44,795 nucleotides of DNA from Lawsonibacter sp. (lineage in GTDB: Bacteria; Bacillota; Clostridia; Oscillospirales; Oscillospiraceae), in contig JAAVYL010000020.1 in the NCBI GenBank assembly GCA_022791075.1, forward strand, positions 1-44,795. Reading direction: 5' to 3'. The position numbers and the translations under genes were made by a program. The number at the start of each line of letters is the position of its first letter. Positions within the stretch are counted from its first letter, which is position 1. Shown in pieces: positions 32,791-41,992 of this stretch. The notes under the pieces are model-generated. The model did no database searches, had not been told where the DNA came from, and saw only the letters and a program-made list of their open reading frames with translations.

Positions 32791-34581
32791 ATGGGTGACA
32801 CAAGCACCTTTTACCGCACCCACACCTGCGGCGAACTGCGCATCGAACAGGTGGGGGAAACCGTGACCCTGGCCGGCTGGATGGAGAATCTCCGGGAGGT
32901 GGGGCAGAACCTGGCCTTCCTGGTCCTGCGGGACTTCTATGGCACCACCCAGGTCGTGCTGGAGACCGAGGAGACCGTCCAGGCCGCCAAGGAGCTGAAT
33001 AAGGAGACAGTGATTGCCGTCACCGGCGCGGTTCGGGAGCGTGACAGCAAAAACCCCAAGCTGCCCACCGGCGACATTGAGGTGGTCCCTGTCAAAATGG
33101 AGGTGCTGGGCAAATGCCGGCACAATGAGCTCCCCTTCCCTGTCACCCGTTCTCGGGAGGCAGATGAGTCCGCCCGCCTGAAGTACCGCTATCTGGACCT
33201 GCGCAACCCTGAGGTTAAGCAAAACATTGTTCTGCGGTGCCAGGTGGTATCCGCTCTGCGCGCCGCTATGACGAACCAGGGCTTTTTGGAGATTACCACC
33301 CCAATTTTGACCGCCTCCTCCCCTGAGGGAGCCCGGGATTATCTGGTGCCCTCCCGCAAGCACCCCGGCAAATTCTACGCCCTGCCCCAGGCCCCCCAGC
33401 AGTTCAAGCAGCTGCTCATGGCCTCCGGCTTTGACAAGTACTTCCAGATTGCCCCCTGCTTCCGGGACGAGGATGCCCGGGGGGACCGCTCCCCCGGCGA
33501 ATTCTACCAGCTGGACATGGAGATGGCCTTTGCTAACCAGGAGGACGTATTTGCCGTTCTGGAGGATGTGCTTCCCCCCATTTTTGCGAAATACGGGACG
33601 TATAATATTGCTTCAAAACCACCATTTGTACGCATTCCCTACCTGGAGGCCATGGAGACCTACGGCACCGATAAGCCCGACCTGCGTATCGACCTGAAGC
33701 TGACTGATGCCACCCAGCTGCTGGCGGACTGCGGCTTTCCGCCCTTTGAACACCAGACCGTGAAAGCAATCGTGGTATCTGACTTCCAGGGCACCCGAAA
33801 GCAGATCGACGGACTGTGCAATGAGGTTGAGGTCCAGTCGGGCAGCAAGGCCTACTGGTTCCGATACGATGAAAACGGAGAAATTGTGGGCGGCATCGCC
33901 AAGTTTGTCCAGCCCATCAAGGACCAGGTGGTGGAGGCCCTGAAGCTGGAGAAGGGCTCCTTTGTGGGCCTTACCGCTGGAACACTGCTGGCCGCCCAGA
34001 AGACCGCCGGTGTTCTGCGCAATAAGCTGGGCGCCTTCTGCCCCGGCCACATGGACAAGGAGCGGTATGAATTCTGCTGGATTGTGGACTTCCCCATGTA
34101 TGAGATTGGTGAGGAGTCGGGCGGGCTGGAGTTCTGCCACAACCCCTTCTCCATGCCCAACGGCGGGCTGGACATCATTGAAAAGGCCATCCGTGGGGAG
34201 GTCGATCCCCTTACCATCACCGCCTATCAGTATGACCTGGTGTGCAACGGAGTGGAGCTGTCCTCCGGTGCGGTACGCAACCACGACCCGGAGATCATGG
34301 TCAAGGCCTTCTGGATGGTGGGCCTGGAGGAGGAGGATGTGCGGAAAAAGTTCCCCGCCATGTACAACGCGTTTACCTACGGCGCACCCCCCCACGCAGG
34401 CATCGCCCCTGGAGTGGACCGGATGGTCATGCTTCTGTCCGGCGAGGAATCCATCCGAGAGGTGATTCCCTTCCCCATGAATAAAAACGCCCAGGACCTG
34501 ATGATGGGAGCTCCCTCAACTGTGGAGCAGAGTCAGCTGGATGAGCTGAACATTGCAATCACTGCAAGAGAGGAGGATTGA
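32791..34581 (+). CDS. aspS: Aspartate--tRNA ligase, bacterial type
   Basis: AspRS charges tRNA-Asp. The 596 aa length and the GAD insertion mark the bacterial form. Visible are the OB-fold anticodon domain (GWMENLREVGQNLAFLVLRD), the flipping-loop region EGARDYLVPSR, LPQAPQQFKQLLM, motif 2 IAPCFRDEDARGDRSPGEFYQLD, the insertion domain, and motif 3 GVDRMVMLLSGEESIREVIPFPMNKNAQDL. The ATG at 32791 has CAGGAG upstream; the track's start nine codons earlier lies in the AT-rich gap. Confidence 0.97.
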   Translation: MGDTSTFYRTHTCGELRIEQVGETVTLAGWMENLREVGQNLAFLVLRDFYGTTQVVLETEETVQAAKELNKETVIAVTGAVRERDSKNPKLPTGDIEVVPVKMEVLGKCRHNELPFPVTRSREADESARLKYRYLDLRNPEVKQNIVLRCQVVSALRAAMTNQGFLEITTPILTASSPEGARDYLVPSRKHPGKFYALPQAPQQFKQLLMASGFDKYFQIAPCFRDEDARGDRSPGEFYQLDMEMAFANQEDVFAVLEDVLPPIFAKYGTYNIASKPPFVRIPYLEAMETYGTDKPDLRIDLKLTDATQLLADCGFPPFEHQTVKAIVVSDFQGTRKQIDGLCNEVEVQSGSKAYWFRYDENGEIVGGIAKFVQPIKDQVVEALKLEKGSFVGLTAGTLLAAQKTAGVLRNKLGAFCPGHMDKERYEFCWIVDFPMYEIGEESGGLEFCHNPFSMPNGGLDIIEKAIRGEVDPLTITAYQYDLVCNGVELSSGAVRNHDPEIMVKAFWMVGLEEEDVRKKFPAMYNAFTYGAPPHAGIAPGVDRMVMLLSGEESIREVIPFPMNKNAQDLMMGAPSTVEQSQLDELNIAITAREED

Positions 34582-34591
34582 TTTCAGCAAA

Positions 34592-34633
34592 GTCACAGGG
34601 CGGAGTTAAAACTCCGCCCTGTGACAGTATTTT
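34592..34633 (+). terminator. Strong terminator after aspS
   Basis: GTCACAGGGCGGAGT, loop TAAA, ACTCCGCCCTGTGAC is a perfect 15-pair stem, then AGTATTTT. Confidence 0.88.
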
Positions 34634-34663
34634 CCCACAAAGCAGCGGAAAGGGGCGTTATCT

Positions 34664-35356
34664 ATGAATCAAAGCTTTTTAAAAAGCGAGCTCACCGGCT
34701 GGAAACCTCTGGAATTGGCCTGGCTGGCCGCCGCCACGGCAGTGATATTGGGGCTGTCTCTCTACTGGCGGGACAGCCCGGTCAGCCTTCTGGCAGCCCT
34801 CACCGGAGTCTGGTGCGTCATTCTCACCGGAAAAGGCAAGCGTTCCTCCTTTCTCTTCGGAACGGTCAATGTGATATTTTACGCTGTCATCTCCCTCCAG
34901 GCCAAATATTATGGAGAGGTCATGCTCAACCTGCTCTATTACCTTCCCATGAATTTTGTGGGCTGGTTCGCCTGGAAAAGCCACATGAATGAGGAGACCG
35001 GAGAGGTTATCAAGCGCAGGCTTCCCCCCAAAAGGAGCGTCCTCATCTATGGCTTGACCGCCGCAGCCATTGTTCTGTACGGACTTTTCTTAAAAGCCAT
35101 GGGCGGGAAGCTCCCCTTTATAGACAGCATGAGCACTGTCGTATCGGTCACCGCTCAAATTCTCTCAGTCAAGCGGCTGACGGAGCAGTGGGTTTTGTGG
35201 ATTGTTGTGGACGTGGTAACCGTCATCATGTGGGGAATCAACTTTGCCCAGGGGGGTGAAACCGTTGCCACCTTGGCCATGTGGAGCGTATACCTCCTCA
35301 ACGCCATCATTATGTACATCCGCTGGAATAGGGAGGGCAGCGACAATGAGGTATAA
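34664..35356 (+). CDS. pnuC: Nicotinamide riboside/mononucleotide transporter PnuC
   Basis: PnuC lets pyridine nucleosides diffuse across the membrane, where a kinase traps them. The 230 aa protein has about seven spans and family motifs: SLLAALTGVWCVILTGKGKRSSFLFGTVNV, LNLLYYLPMNFVGWFAWKSHM, and the terminal WIVVDVVTVIMWGINFAQGG region. The Trp-rich motif WFAWKSH is typical. The gene overlaps the following nadR by 11 bases. GAAAGGGGCG lies before the ATG. No NAD riboswitch was seen in the short leader after the aspS terminator. Confidence 0.94.
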   Translation: MNQSFLKSELTGWKPLELAWLAAATAVILGLSLYWRDSPVSLLAALTGVWCVILTGKGKRSSFLFGTVNVIFYAVISLQAKYYGEVMLNLLYYLPMNFVGWFAWKSHMNEETGEVIKRRLPPKRSVLIYGLTAAAIVLYGLFLKAMGGKLPFIDSMSTVVSVTAQILSVKRLTEQWVLWIVVDVVTVIMWGINFAQGGETVATLAMWSVYLLNAIIMYIRWNREGSDNEV

Positions 35357-36356
35357 AACCGGCCTGTACGGCGGCTCCTTCAACCCCCTGCATCTGGGCC
35401 ACGTGGACTGCATCATTCGGGCCGCCAATCTGTGTGAACAGCTTTTTATCGTACTCAGTCACGGGTTGAACCGGCAGGAGATTCCTCTCCGGGTCCGGTA
35501 CCGCTGGCTGTATCAGCTGACCTCTCACATCGGGAATGTGACCATCCTCACCCTGGAGGACATTGCCCCAACCAAGGCGGAGTATACCCGGGACTGCTGG
35601 GAGCAGGACGCCGCCGCCGTCAAAGCCCAGGTGGGCTGCCCCATCGAAGTGGTTTTCTGTGGGGACGACTACGGCGAAGACAGCTTTTGGAACATCTGCT
35701 ATCCGGAAAGCGAGCTGATTATCTTCCCCCGAAATGAAATCAGCTCCACTGAGATCCGCAAAGACCCCTATGCCCACTGGGACTGGCTGCCCAACAAGGT
35801 AAAGCCATGGTATGTGAAGAAGGTCCTCCTTATGGGAGGGGAGAGCACGGGAAAATCTACCCTCACCATCAACCTGGCCCATCGGTTCAACACCAATTAT
35901 GTGGACGAGGCGGGACGGGAGCTCTCAGAAAAATCCGGCACCGACCTGATGATGCTGTCGGAGGATTTTACCGAAATCCTTCTCCAGCACAAGCTCAATG
36001 AGATTCACGCCCTGGAGTACAGCAACAAATTGCTGTTCATTGACACAGACGCCCTGGTCACCCAATTCTATATGGGTTTTCTGGAAGACCCGGATATTGA
36101 AAAAAACGCTGCTCTCTCCGACGCCTTGGACGCACTGAACACCTATGACCTGATTTTGTTTCTGGAGCCGGACGTGGCCTTTGTTCAGGATGGGGACCGC
36201 AGTCCTGTCATCCGGGCGGACCGGGAAAAATACTCCCGGCAGATTAAAGATCTGCTGGTCCGGCATCACCGCAATTTTGTCTCTGTCAGCGGCAGCTATG
36301 AGGAACGGTACTGCCAGGCCGTCCACCTGGCCGAAAAATTGTTAAGCCCGGCATAA
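35346..36356 (+). CDS. nadR: NadR-like NMN adenylyltransferase/nicotinamide riboside kinase
   Basis: This 336 aa bifunctional enzyme makes NAD from imported nicotinamide riboside. The N-terminal nucleotidyltransferase has GSFNPLHLGH (residues 10-19) and ISSTEIRKDP. The kinase half starts at about residue 160 with the P-loop GGESTGKST and continues with VDEAGRELSEKSGTDL and FIDTDALVTQFY. The enteric NadR DNA-binding N terminus is absent, so it is not a repressor. The ATG at 35346 has GGGAGG before it and lies inside the end of pnuC. Confidence 0.94.
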   Translation: MRYKTGLYGGSFNPLHLGHVDCIIRAANLCEQLFIVLSHGLNRQEIPLRVRYRWLYQLTSHIGNVTILTLEDIAPTKAEYTRDCWEQDAAAVKAQVGCPIEVVFCGDDYGEDSFWNICYPESELIIFPRNEISSTEIRKDPYAHWDWLPNKVKPWYVKKVLLMGGESTGKSTLTINLAHRFNTNYVDEAGRELSEKSGTDLMMLSEDFTEILLQHKLNEIHALEYSNKLLFIDTDALVTQFYMGFLEDPDIEKNAALSDALDALNTYDLILFLEPDVAFVQDGDRSPVIRADREKYSRQIKDLLVRHHRNFVSVSGSYEERYCQAVHLAEKLLSPA

Positions 36357-36398
36357 AAATCCCCGGAGCGGCTCAACAGAAGCCCTCCGGGGATTTTT
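36355..36398. terminator. Bidirectional terminator between nadR and the AEC gene
   Basis: AAAAATCCCCGGAG and CTCCGGGGATTTTT are perfect inverted arms with a 16-base loop. T-runs occur on both strands, and the two genes converge on it. Confidence 0.92.
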
Positions 36399-36411
36399 AT
36401 AAATTGCTCCG

Positions 36412-37359
36412 TTATCCGATCATCAGCATCAAGACCGGGAGGGTGACAAAGCAGCCCAGGATAGACAGGCAGGCGCCTGTGGCAGCGTACTCCTCGTCTG
36501 CCCCATAGGCACCGGCCATCACCGTCACCTGACTGACTACAGGCAGCGCACTCTCCACCAGGAAGACATCCCGGGCCAGGCCCTGCACATCGAAGAGCAG
36601 ACAGCACCCCCAGCACAGTACCGGCGCCGCTATCAGCCGCATTACCAGCATGGTGGGCAGACCGGGCAGCAGCTTCAGGTTTTTCAACCCCACCTCATAG
36701 ACAATAAATCCGCAGTAAATCAGTGCCAGCGGCGACACTGTGTCGCTGATATATGTAGTAAAACGCATTACCGGTCCGGGCAGCTCCACCTCCAGCATCA
36801 TCAGCGCAATAGCGGCGAACACAGCCAAAATAGGCGGCTTACCCACAATATCCCACAAAAAACGTCCCAACCCTCCGGATTGTTCCTTTTTCTGGGTCCC
36901 TGAATACTCAATCAGCACAAAGCCCGCCGACTGGAGGAAGGTGGTATTGCCCAGGTAATAGATCATGAGAAAGGGCATACTGGCCTCTCCAAAGAGCTGA
37001 TTACACACAGGTATGCCAATAAACAGTGTATTGGACAGTCCTGCCATGGTGACAAATACGCCCCACCGCTCCCGAGGCAGACGGATCAGCCAGCCAACCC
37101 CCATGGACAGCAGCAGAGTGAGTCCCACCCCCACCAGAGCCGCCGCCAGCTGCTTTCCGGCCTGACCCAGGCTGTCCCGGTTCAGATTGTTCAGTAGGCC
37201 CACAATGCAGTTGGCGGGCACAGCAATATTTATCATGTATTTGCTGAGAAACTGCTTTTCCTTTGGGGTCATCCACCCTCTCACGCCCATGAAATAACCC
37301 ACAGCCATGAGCATCAACAGCACCACACAGGCGGAAACTGCGTTTAAAAATCCCGTCAT
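36412..37359 (-). CDS. AEC family transporter
   Basis: This 315 aa membrane protein belongs to the auxin efflux carrier family, which exports or imports small organic acids in bacteria. It has about ten spans in two halves, with MLMAVGYFMGVRGWMTPKEKQFLSKYMINIAVPA near the N terminus and family motifs GLSNTLFIGIPVCNQLFG and ESALPVVSQVTVMAGAYGADEEYAA. The ATG at 37359 follows GGAGAGAAG; the track's TTG start six codons earlier overlaps this site. Substrate unknown. Confidence 0.9.
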   Translation of the reverse strand: MTGFLNAVSACVVLLMLMAVGYFMGVRGWMTPKEKQFLSKYMINIAVPANCIVGLLNNLNRDSLGQAGKQLAAALVGVGLTLLLSMGVGWLIRLPRERWGVFVTMAGLSNTLFIGIPVCNQLFGEASMPFLMIYYLGNTTFLQSAGFVLIEYSGTQKKEQSGGLGRFLWDIVGKPPILAVFAAIALMMLEVELPGPVMRFTTYISDTVSPLALIYCGFIVYEVGLKNLKLLPGLPTMLVMRLIAAPVLCWGCCLLFDVQGLARDVFLVESALPVVSQVTVMAGAYGADEEYAATGACLSILGCFVTLPVLMLMIG

Positions 37360-37379
37360 GTACTCACTTCTCTCCAAGG

Positions 37380-37411
37380 CGGACCCGGCCGCGCCTCTGC
37401 GTCCGGGTCCG
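37380..37411. other. GC hairpin between ricT and the AEC gene
   Basis: CGGACCCGG, 14-base loop, CCGGGTCCG is a perfect 9-pair stem. On the minus strand it is not followed by T's, so it would be a weak terminator for ricT; on the plus strand it is followed by TTTCTCTCC. Confidence 0.45.
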
Positions 37412-37435
37412 TTTCTCTCCCAAATTCATCAGCTT

Positions 37436-38584
37436 CTATTCCTGGGGCTTCCCTCCGCCCTTGTTGGGGCGGCGGCGGCGGCGGTTTCCGGAGGCAGGAT
37501 GGTATTCCTCAGCAGGCCGTTCCATTCCCTGCTCCTCCCGGGGGCGCCGTTCTCCGCCCTCACCCTTTCCGTGGCGATGCTGCCGGCGGCGGCTGGGCCG
37601 GCGTTCCCCCTGGCCCGGCTGCTCCTGATACTCCCGGCTGGGGAAGGCCGCCTCGATGGCGGCGGCCAGAGAATCCTCCTCTGTCACCGGCACAGATCCG
37701 CCCTCCTCCTTCCGGCGCAGCTTGGCCAGCTCCGCCAAGGGAGGCTCCACATAGCCCTCCGGTCTCTTCCCCTTTCCACTGCGGATCACACACAGCTCAC
37801 AGTTGTGATAGGTCTTTGGGCTCTCCGGGTCAGACTCCAGACGGACCTGTGCAGTCTGCCGCAGCAGATTGATGCCCGATACCGTTCCCGCCCCGTCTGG
37901 AGTCTCCACAAAAGACTCCTGCTTGGGGGCGCGCTTCACCAGGTCCTCATAGGCCTCCTGCTCATATTTCAGGCAGCACATCAGCCGCCCGCAGGTACCG
38001 GAAATTTTAGTGGGATTGAGGGACAGGTTCTGTGTCTTGGCCATTTTAATGGACACAGGCTGGAACTCCTCTAAAAACTGAGAGCAGCAGAAGGGCTTCC
38101 CGCAGATGCCCAAACCGCCCAGCAGCTTGGCCTCGTCCCGAACACCAATCTGCCTCAGCTCAATACGGGCGTGGAGGGTTCCGGCCAAATCCTTCACCAG
38201 GGCCCGGAAATCCACCCGCCCCTCAGAGGTGAAGAAAAAGAGAATCTTGCTGCCGTCAAAGCTGTATTCCGCACTGACCAGCTTCATCTCCAGGCCATGC
38301 TCCGCAATCTTCTGCTGGCAGATATCCATAGCCCGTTTTTCCCGTTCCTTATTCTTCTCCAAGAGCTTCATATCCTCCTGGGTCGCCATGCGCACAATGG
38401 GCCGCAGAGGGGCGGTAAGTTCAATCTCATCAATCATGTTATTGGCCCGGACACACTGGGCATACTCTGTGCCCCTGGTGGTCTCCACAATAACTCCGTC
38501 TCCCACCTGAACCTGGATTCCGTTGGGATTAAAGTAATATTCCTTACCGCCATTCTTAAAGCGGACGCTGATAATTTCTACCAT
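37436..38584 (-). CDS. ricT: RicT/YaaT (PSP1 domain) regulatory iron-sulfur protein
   Basis: RicT belongs to a complex with RicA and RicF that in Bacillus binds Fe-S clusters and helps RNase Y process mRNA. The PSP1 core shows YYFNPNGIQVQVGDGVIVET, SAEYSFDGSKILFFFTSEGRVDFRALVKDLA and two Cys clusters, GLGICGKPFCC and GTCGRLMCCLKYE. The protein is 382 aa, about 100 longer than YaaT, because of a basic, low-complexity tail rich in Arg/Gly (RRPSRRRQHRHGKGEGGERR) that could bind RNA. The ATG at 38584 has GAGGAG upstream. It follows holB as in B. subtilis holB-yaaT. Confidence 0.93.
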   Translation of the reverse strand: MVEIISVRFKNGGKEYYFNPNGIQVQVGDGVIVETTRGTEYAQCVRANNMIDEIELTAPLRPIVRMATQEDMKLLEKNKEREKRAMDICQQKIAEHGLEMKLVSAEYSFDGSKILFFFTSEGRVDFRALVKDLAGTLHARIELRQIGVRDEAKLLGGLGICGKPFCCSQFLEEFQPVSIKMAKTQNLSLNPTKISGTCGRLMCCLKYEQEAYEDLVKRAPKQESFVETPDGAGTVSGINLLRQTAQVRLESDPESPKTYHNCELCVIRSGKGKRPEGYVEPPLAELAKLRRKEEGGSVPVTEEDSLAAAIEAAFPSREYQEQPGQGERRPSRRRQHRHGKGEGGERRPREEQGMERPAEEYHPASGNRRRRRPNKGGGKPQE

Positions 38585-38630
38585 TCGTATTTTCTCCTCG
38601 ATATATTGCAAATTGTGTATCCAACAATTC

Positions 38631-39575
38631 TCACAGGGGGGCGTCTTCACGGATAAACATGCCGGCGCACAGCCACCCGGACAGCTGTCCGCCGCTGACA
38701 TTAAGCTGTGCAGCGCCTCTCAGCTGCCTGATCAGCTCCACCGCCCGCAGCAGACGGCGGCGGTTCCCCGACCGGACCACACGGCTGCCCAGCTCGCTCT
38801 CCAGCGCATCCAGAATCGCGGACAGCTCCTCTCTTCCCCGCTTTGCATCCAGGGCCACAGCAGTCTCCAGCAGCTCCAGCTCTCCGGCATTTTCCAGGGC
38901 GCCGGCCAGTTTTTTTGCCAAGGCTTTTTTTCCTTCACCGCCCTCACCGTGCCGCAGCTCGTCCACTGCCCGGCCTAAAATCCCCTGGCAGTCCAGGGCC
39001 GCTCTGCGCAGCTCCACCCCCGGTCTGTCCGGAAAATGCTCCTTCAGCCAAGCCTCACACACCTTGAGAGGCACCGGAGACATCACCAGTTCCTCGCACC
39101 GGGAACGCACCGTCTGAAGCAGGCCCCCGGAGTTGCCTGCAAGCAAGAGGAAAACCCCATAGGACGGGCCCTCCTCCAGCAATTTGAGCATGGCATTCTG
39201 GGCGGAGGGATTCATCTGGTCTGCGCCCTCCAGCAGATAAATTTTCCGACCGCCCTCGTTGGGACGGATATAGGCGTCCGCCCGAAGGGCACGAACCTGA
39301 TCCACAGTCACAGGCTTTCCCTCCCCCGGCCCGGAGATAACCGACACATCAGGATGAAGGTTTTTTAACACCTTGGTGCAGGCAGCACATCTGCCGCAGG
39401 GGGACTCCCCCTCTCCAGTACAGAGCAGAGCCGCCGCCAGCCGCCAGGCCAGGGTGTGCCGCCCCGACCCGGCTGGACCAGAGATGATATAAGCGTGAGA
39501 CAGTCCTCTCCCCTGCTCCCGCTGAAAGAGCTGCTCCTTCAATTTATCATTTCCCACAAGGGCAGAAAGGTCCAT
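38631..39575 (-). CDS. holB: DNA polymerase III delta' subunit
   Basis: The delta' subunit is part of the clamp loader. The 314 aa protein has LSHAYIISGPAGSGRHTLAW (P-loop with Arg in place of Lys, as expected for a non-hydrolysing subunit), a four-Cys zinc module (CTGEGESPCGRCAACTK), DVSVI and the SRC-like VRSRCEEL motif. The start is the ATG one base after the decarboxylase stop, with GAGGCG before it; the GTG four codons earlier has no ribosome site. Gene order decarboxylase-holB-ricT is a compact form of the B. subtilis yaaO...holB-yaaT region, with tmk, yaaQ and yaaR missing. Confidence 0.92.
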   Translation of the reverse strand: MDLSALVGNDKLKEQLFQREQGRGLSHAYIISGPAGSGRHTLAWRLAAALLCTGEGESPCGRCAACTKVLKNLHPDVSVISGPGEGKPVTVDQVRALRADAYIRPNEGGRKIYLLEGADQMNPSAQNAMLKLLEEGPSYGVFLLLAGNSGGLLQTVRSRCEELVMSPVPLKVCEAWLKEHFPDRPGVELRRAALDCQGILGRAVDELRHGEGGEGKKALAKKLAGALENAGELELLETAVALDAKRGREELSAILDALESELGSRVVRSGNRRRLLRAVELIRQLRGAAQLNVSGGQLSGWLCAGMFIREDAPL

Positions 39576-39576
39576 A

Positions 39577-40905
39577 TTACGCCTCACTTATCACTCGAAC
39601 TTCTGATAGCATATTATACCCTATTTCCCGCAAATAGGCCAGTTCTTTTTTTCCGATTCGCTCCCCAGGGGCCACCACAGGAACACCGGGAGGATAGGGC
39701 GCAATCTGACAGGCAGCAATTTTCCCCTCGCAATCCTCCACAGGCCAAACCAGGCTGGGGGAAAAGAGGGCCTGCCGGGGGGAGAGCACCCGCTCTGGAA
39801 TTGGAGGGGCAGGGACAGCTCTACAGTCTCCCATCATATCCCGCAGCTCCTCCAGCCGGCCGGTCAGGTAAGAAATCACCCTTTCAGTGTCCTGACAGGT
39901 ACAGATAAACACTACATGGCCTCCGTCCTCCATCTCCGGAATATACCCCCACTCTCTCAGTCTTCGGACAAAAGCGGTGCCGTCCTTCACCTTCAGCACA
40001 AACCGGGTGGGGTCCAAGGAAAAGCCTTTATAAGGCCTGTCACTCACAGAGGGAAATTTCTGGCGCAGCTGAGCCACCTGCACCGCTGTTCGCTGATACT
40101 TCTCCGCTCCCCACTTTACCATCCAGTCCCGGACCACATCCAGACTGGCCAGCATCGGGTAGGAGGGACTGGAGGTGCCATAGACCGAGGCCAACTGCCG
40201 CACCCGGTCGGGATCGAAACCGCTGGAAAAGAGCAGGGCTGTCTGCCCCATAGCAGGGAGGGTCTTATGGGCGGACACCACCACCCCGTCCGCCCCCCAG
40301 AAGGGGGCCAGTCCCAGAAAGGGCAGATGGGCACCGTGGGCACCGTCCACAAAAAGCCTTCCCTCATGGGTGTGCACAATCTGGGAGATTGCCCCGACAT
40401 TTGATAATATCCCGGCATATGTTGGAGAGGTAATACAGACCGTTTTAATATCCGGATTCTTCTCCAGAGCCTGCTCCACATCTCCTGGAGAGATGGGGCC
40501 GGCAAGGCCTTCCCTGTCCAGCCAGGGCCGCTCCAGCCAAACTGGCTCCAGGTCCAGCAGGGCCAGGGCATTAAAAACCGCCCGGTGACAGCCCCGATCC
40601 ATCAAGATTTGCTCCCCCGGACGGGCACACAGGGCCAATCCGGTGTGAATACCCATGGTAGACCCTCCTGTGAGGAACTGGCAGTGTTCAAAACCGAACA
40701 GCTCCGCCCACAAGCTCTGGGCGGAATCAAAGGGCTCCCCCGTTTCATAGAGGTTTCCGGTTTCCGGCAGCTCGGTCACGTCGATGGGGGCCAGCCACTT
40801 CAGGTCCGCAGGTGAAAAGGGCTGGCCCTTGTGCCCTGGCATGTGAAAGCGGACGGGTTCCCGGTCTGCATATTTCCGCAGCGCGTCATAGAGGGGGGTA
40901 GGCAT
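39577..40905 (-). CDS. Orn/Lys/Arg decarboxylase family protein (YaaO-like)
   Basis: This 442 aa PLP enzyme belongs to the short, fold-type I Orn/Lys/Arg decarboxylase group. Signatures are RFHMPGHKGQ, DVTELPETGNLYE, FLTGGSTMGIHTGL, VFVDGAHGAHLPF-like FVDGAHGAH and the PLP lysine in SAHKTLPAMGQ. It probably makes a polyamine from a basic amino acid; the exact substrate is not clear from sequence. GGAGGT is one base from the ATG at 40911 but seven from the ATG at 40905, so the latter is chosen. A terminator separates it from jag. Confidence 0.9.
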   Translation of the reverse strand: MPTPLYDALRKYADREPVRFHMPGHKGQPFSPADLKWLAPIDVTELPETGNLYETGEPFDSAQSLWAELFGFEHCQFLTGGSTMGIHTGLALCARPGEQILMDRGCHRAVFNALALLDLEPVWLERPWLDREGLAGPISPGDVEQALEKNPDIKTVCITSPTYAGILSNVGAISQIVHTHEGRLFVDGAHGAHLPFLGLAPFWGADGVVVSAHKTLPAMGQTALLFSSGFDPDRVRQLASVYGTSSPSYPMLASLDVVRDWMVKWGAEKYQRTAVQVAQLRQKFPSVSDRPYKGFSLDPTRFVLKVKDGTAFVRRLREWGYIPEMEDGGHVVFICTCQDTERVISYLTGRLEELRDMMGDCRAVPAPPIPERVLSPRQALFSPSLVWPVEDCEGKIAACQIAPYPPGVPVVAPGERIGKKELAYLREIGYNMLSEVRVISEA

Positions 40906-40917
40906 AATCATACCTCC

Positions 40918-40952
40918 AAAAAGGCGGAAAGGAGACTCCTTTCCGCCTTTTT
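40918..40952 (-). terminator. Terminator between jag and the decarboxylase gene
   Basis: AAAAAGGCGGAAAGG, five-base loop, CCTTTCCGCCTTTTT is a perfect 15-pair stem with T-run, just after the jag stop on the minus strand. Confidence 0.9.
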
Positions 40953-40954
40953 TC

Positions 40955-41989
40955 TTATTTCTGATGGGGGGCGTAGGCCACCACGGTGCGGCGGTTGGGC
41001 TCCACACCGGTGGAGTAGGTGGTAACCCCCTTGTAGTCCTGAAGTGCCGTATGAATCACATGGCGTTCATAGGCGTTCATGGGCTCCAGGGTCATATTCC
41101 GGCGGTATTTGATCACCTTGCCCGCCACCTTGACAGCCAGGCGCTGGAGGGACTCCTCCCGCTTGGCCCGATAGCCCTCTGCGTCCACATGGACCCGCAC
41201 CCGCTTGGACTGGCCGCGGTTGACGGCATAGCTGGTCAGCTGCTGAATCGCGTCCAGGGTCTCACCCCGGCGGCCGATAATAGACCCCAGACTTTCTCCC
41301 TGGAGAATTACCTTATAGTTCCCCTCATTAGTAATGAAAATCTCAGGCGCAGCCTGAACATTCATATGCTCCATCAGACCGACAAGGAATTTCCGAATGT
41401 GAACGGCTCTCTCGTCGTCGGGGCTGACTGGATCCAGGATCACCGGCTGCTGGGGCGCAGGGGCGGAGGCGCCGCCAATGAGGACCTCATCCCCCTCCTG
41501 CAGCCGCCCCTCCTGACGGGAACGAGGCCGCTCCCGCCGCTCAGAATGGGCCTTTTTTGGGGGTGCCATACCCGGCTTGGCAGCCAGGATGGTCTCCTCC
41601 GCCGGAGGCGCAGAAGGCTTTTTCTCCTTCACCGGTTCCTTGGCTCCGAGGATTTTCTCCTCCTTCACCGCCCCTTTGGCCGCAAGGATCCGCTCCTCCT
41701 TAACCGGAGGGGCTGGAAGGACAGTCTCAACCTCCCTGGGGGCGGCCTCCTTCTTGGGCGGCTCCTTCTCCTCCAAGGAGAGCCCGTCAGTAATGGGACA
41801 GGGCCGGCCGTCAATCTCCTCGTAGCTGACCCGGACCTTGGCCGGATTGCTGCCAAAGCCTAAAAAGCCGGATTTTGCCCGCTCTATAACCTCAACAGAT
41901 ACGTCATCCCGCCCTAAACCCAGCTGAAACAGGGCGGCAGTAATGGCGTCTTCCTCAGAGCGTCCTGTGGTTTCAATCCATTTTAACAT
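40955..41989 (-). CDS. jag: RNA-binding protein Jag/KhpB
   Basis: Jag (KhpB, SpoIIIJ-associated) binds RNA and influences envelope growth. The 344 aa protein has the Jag-N domain (MLKWIETTGRSEEDAI...AKSGFLGFGSNPAKV), a long linker with repeated VKEE(R/K)IL(A/G)AK units, a KH domain (GSIIGRRGETLDAIQQL) and a C-terminal R3H domain (MNAYERHVIHTALQDYKGVTTYSTGVEPNRR). The linker repeats are about four units in 60 residues. It starts three bases after yidC, the normal pair. Confidence 0.95.
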   Translation of the reverse strand: MLKWIETTGRSEEDAITAALFQLGLGRDDVSVEVIERAKSGFLGFGSNPAKVRVSYEEIDGRPCPITDGLSLEEKEPPKKEAAPREVETVLPAPPVKEERILAAKGAVKEEKILGAKEPVKEKKPSAPPAEETILAAKPGMAPPKKAHSERRERPRSRQEGRLQEGDEVLIGGASAPAPQQPVILDPVSPDDERAVHIRKFLVGLMEHMNVQAAPEIFITNEGNYKVILQGESLGSIIGRRGETLDAIQQLTSYAVNRGQSKRVRVHVDAEGYRAKREESLQRLAVKVAGKVIKYRRNMTLEPMNAYERHVIHTALQDYKGVTTYSTGVEPNRRTVVAYAPHQK

Positions 41990-41992
41990 TGC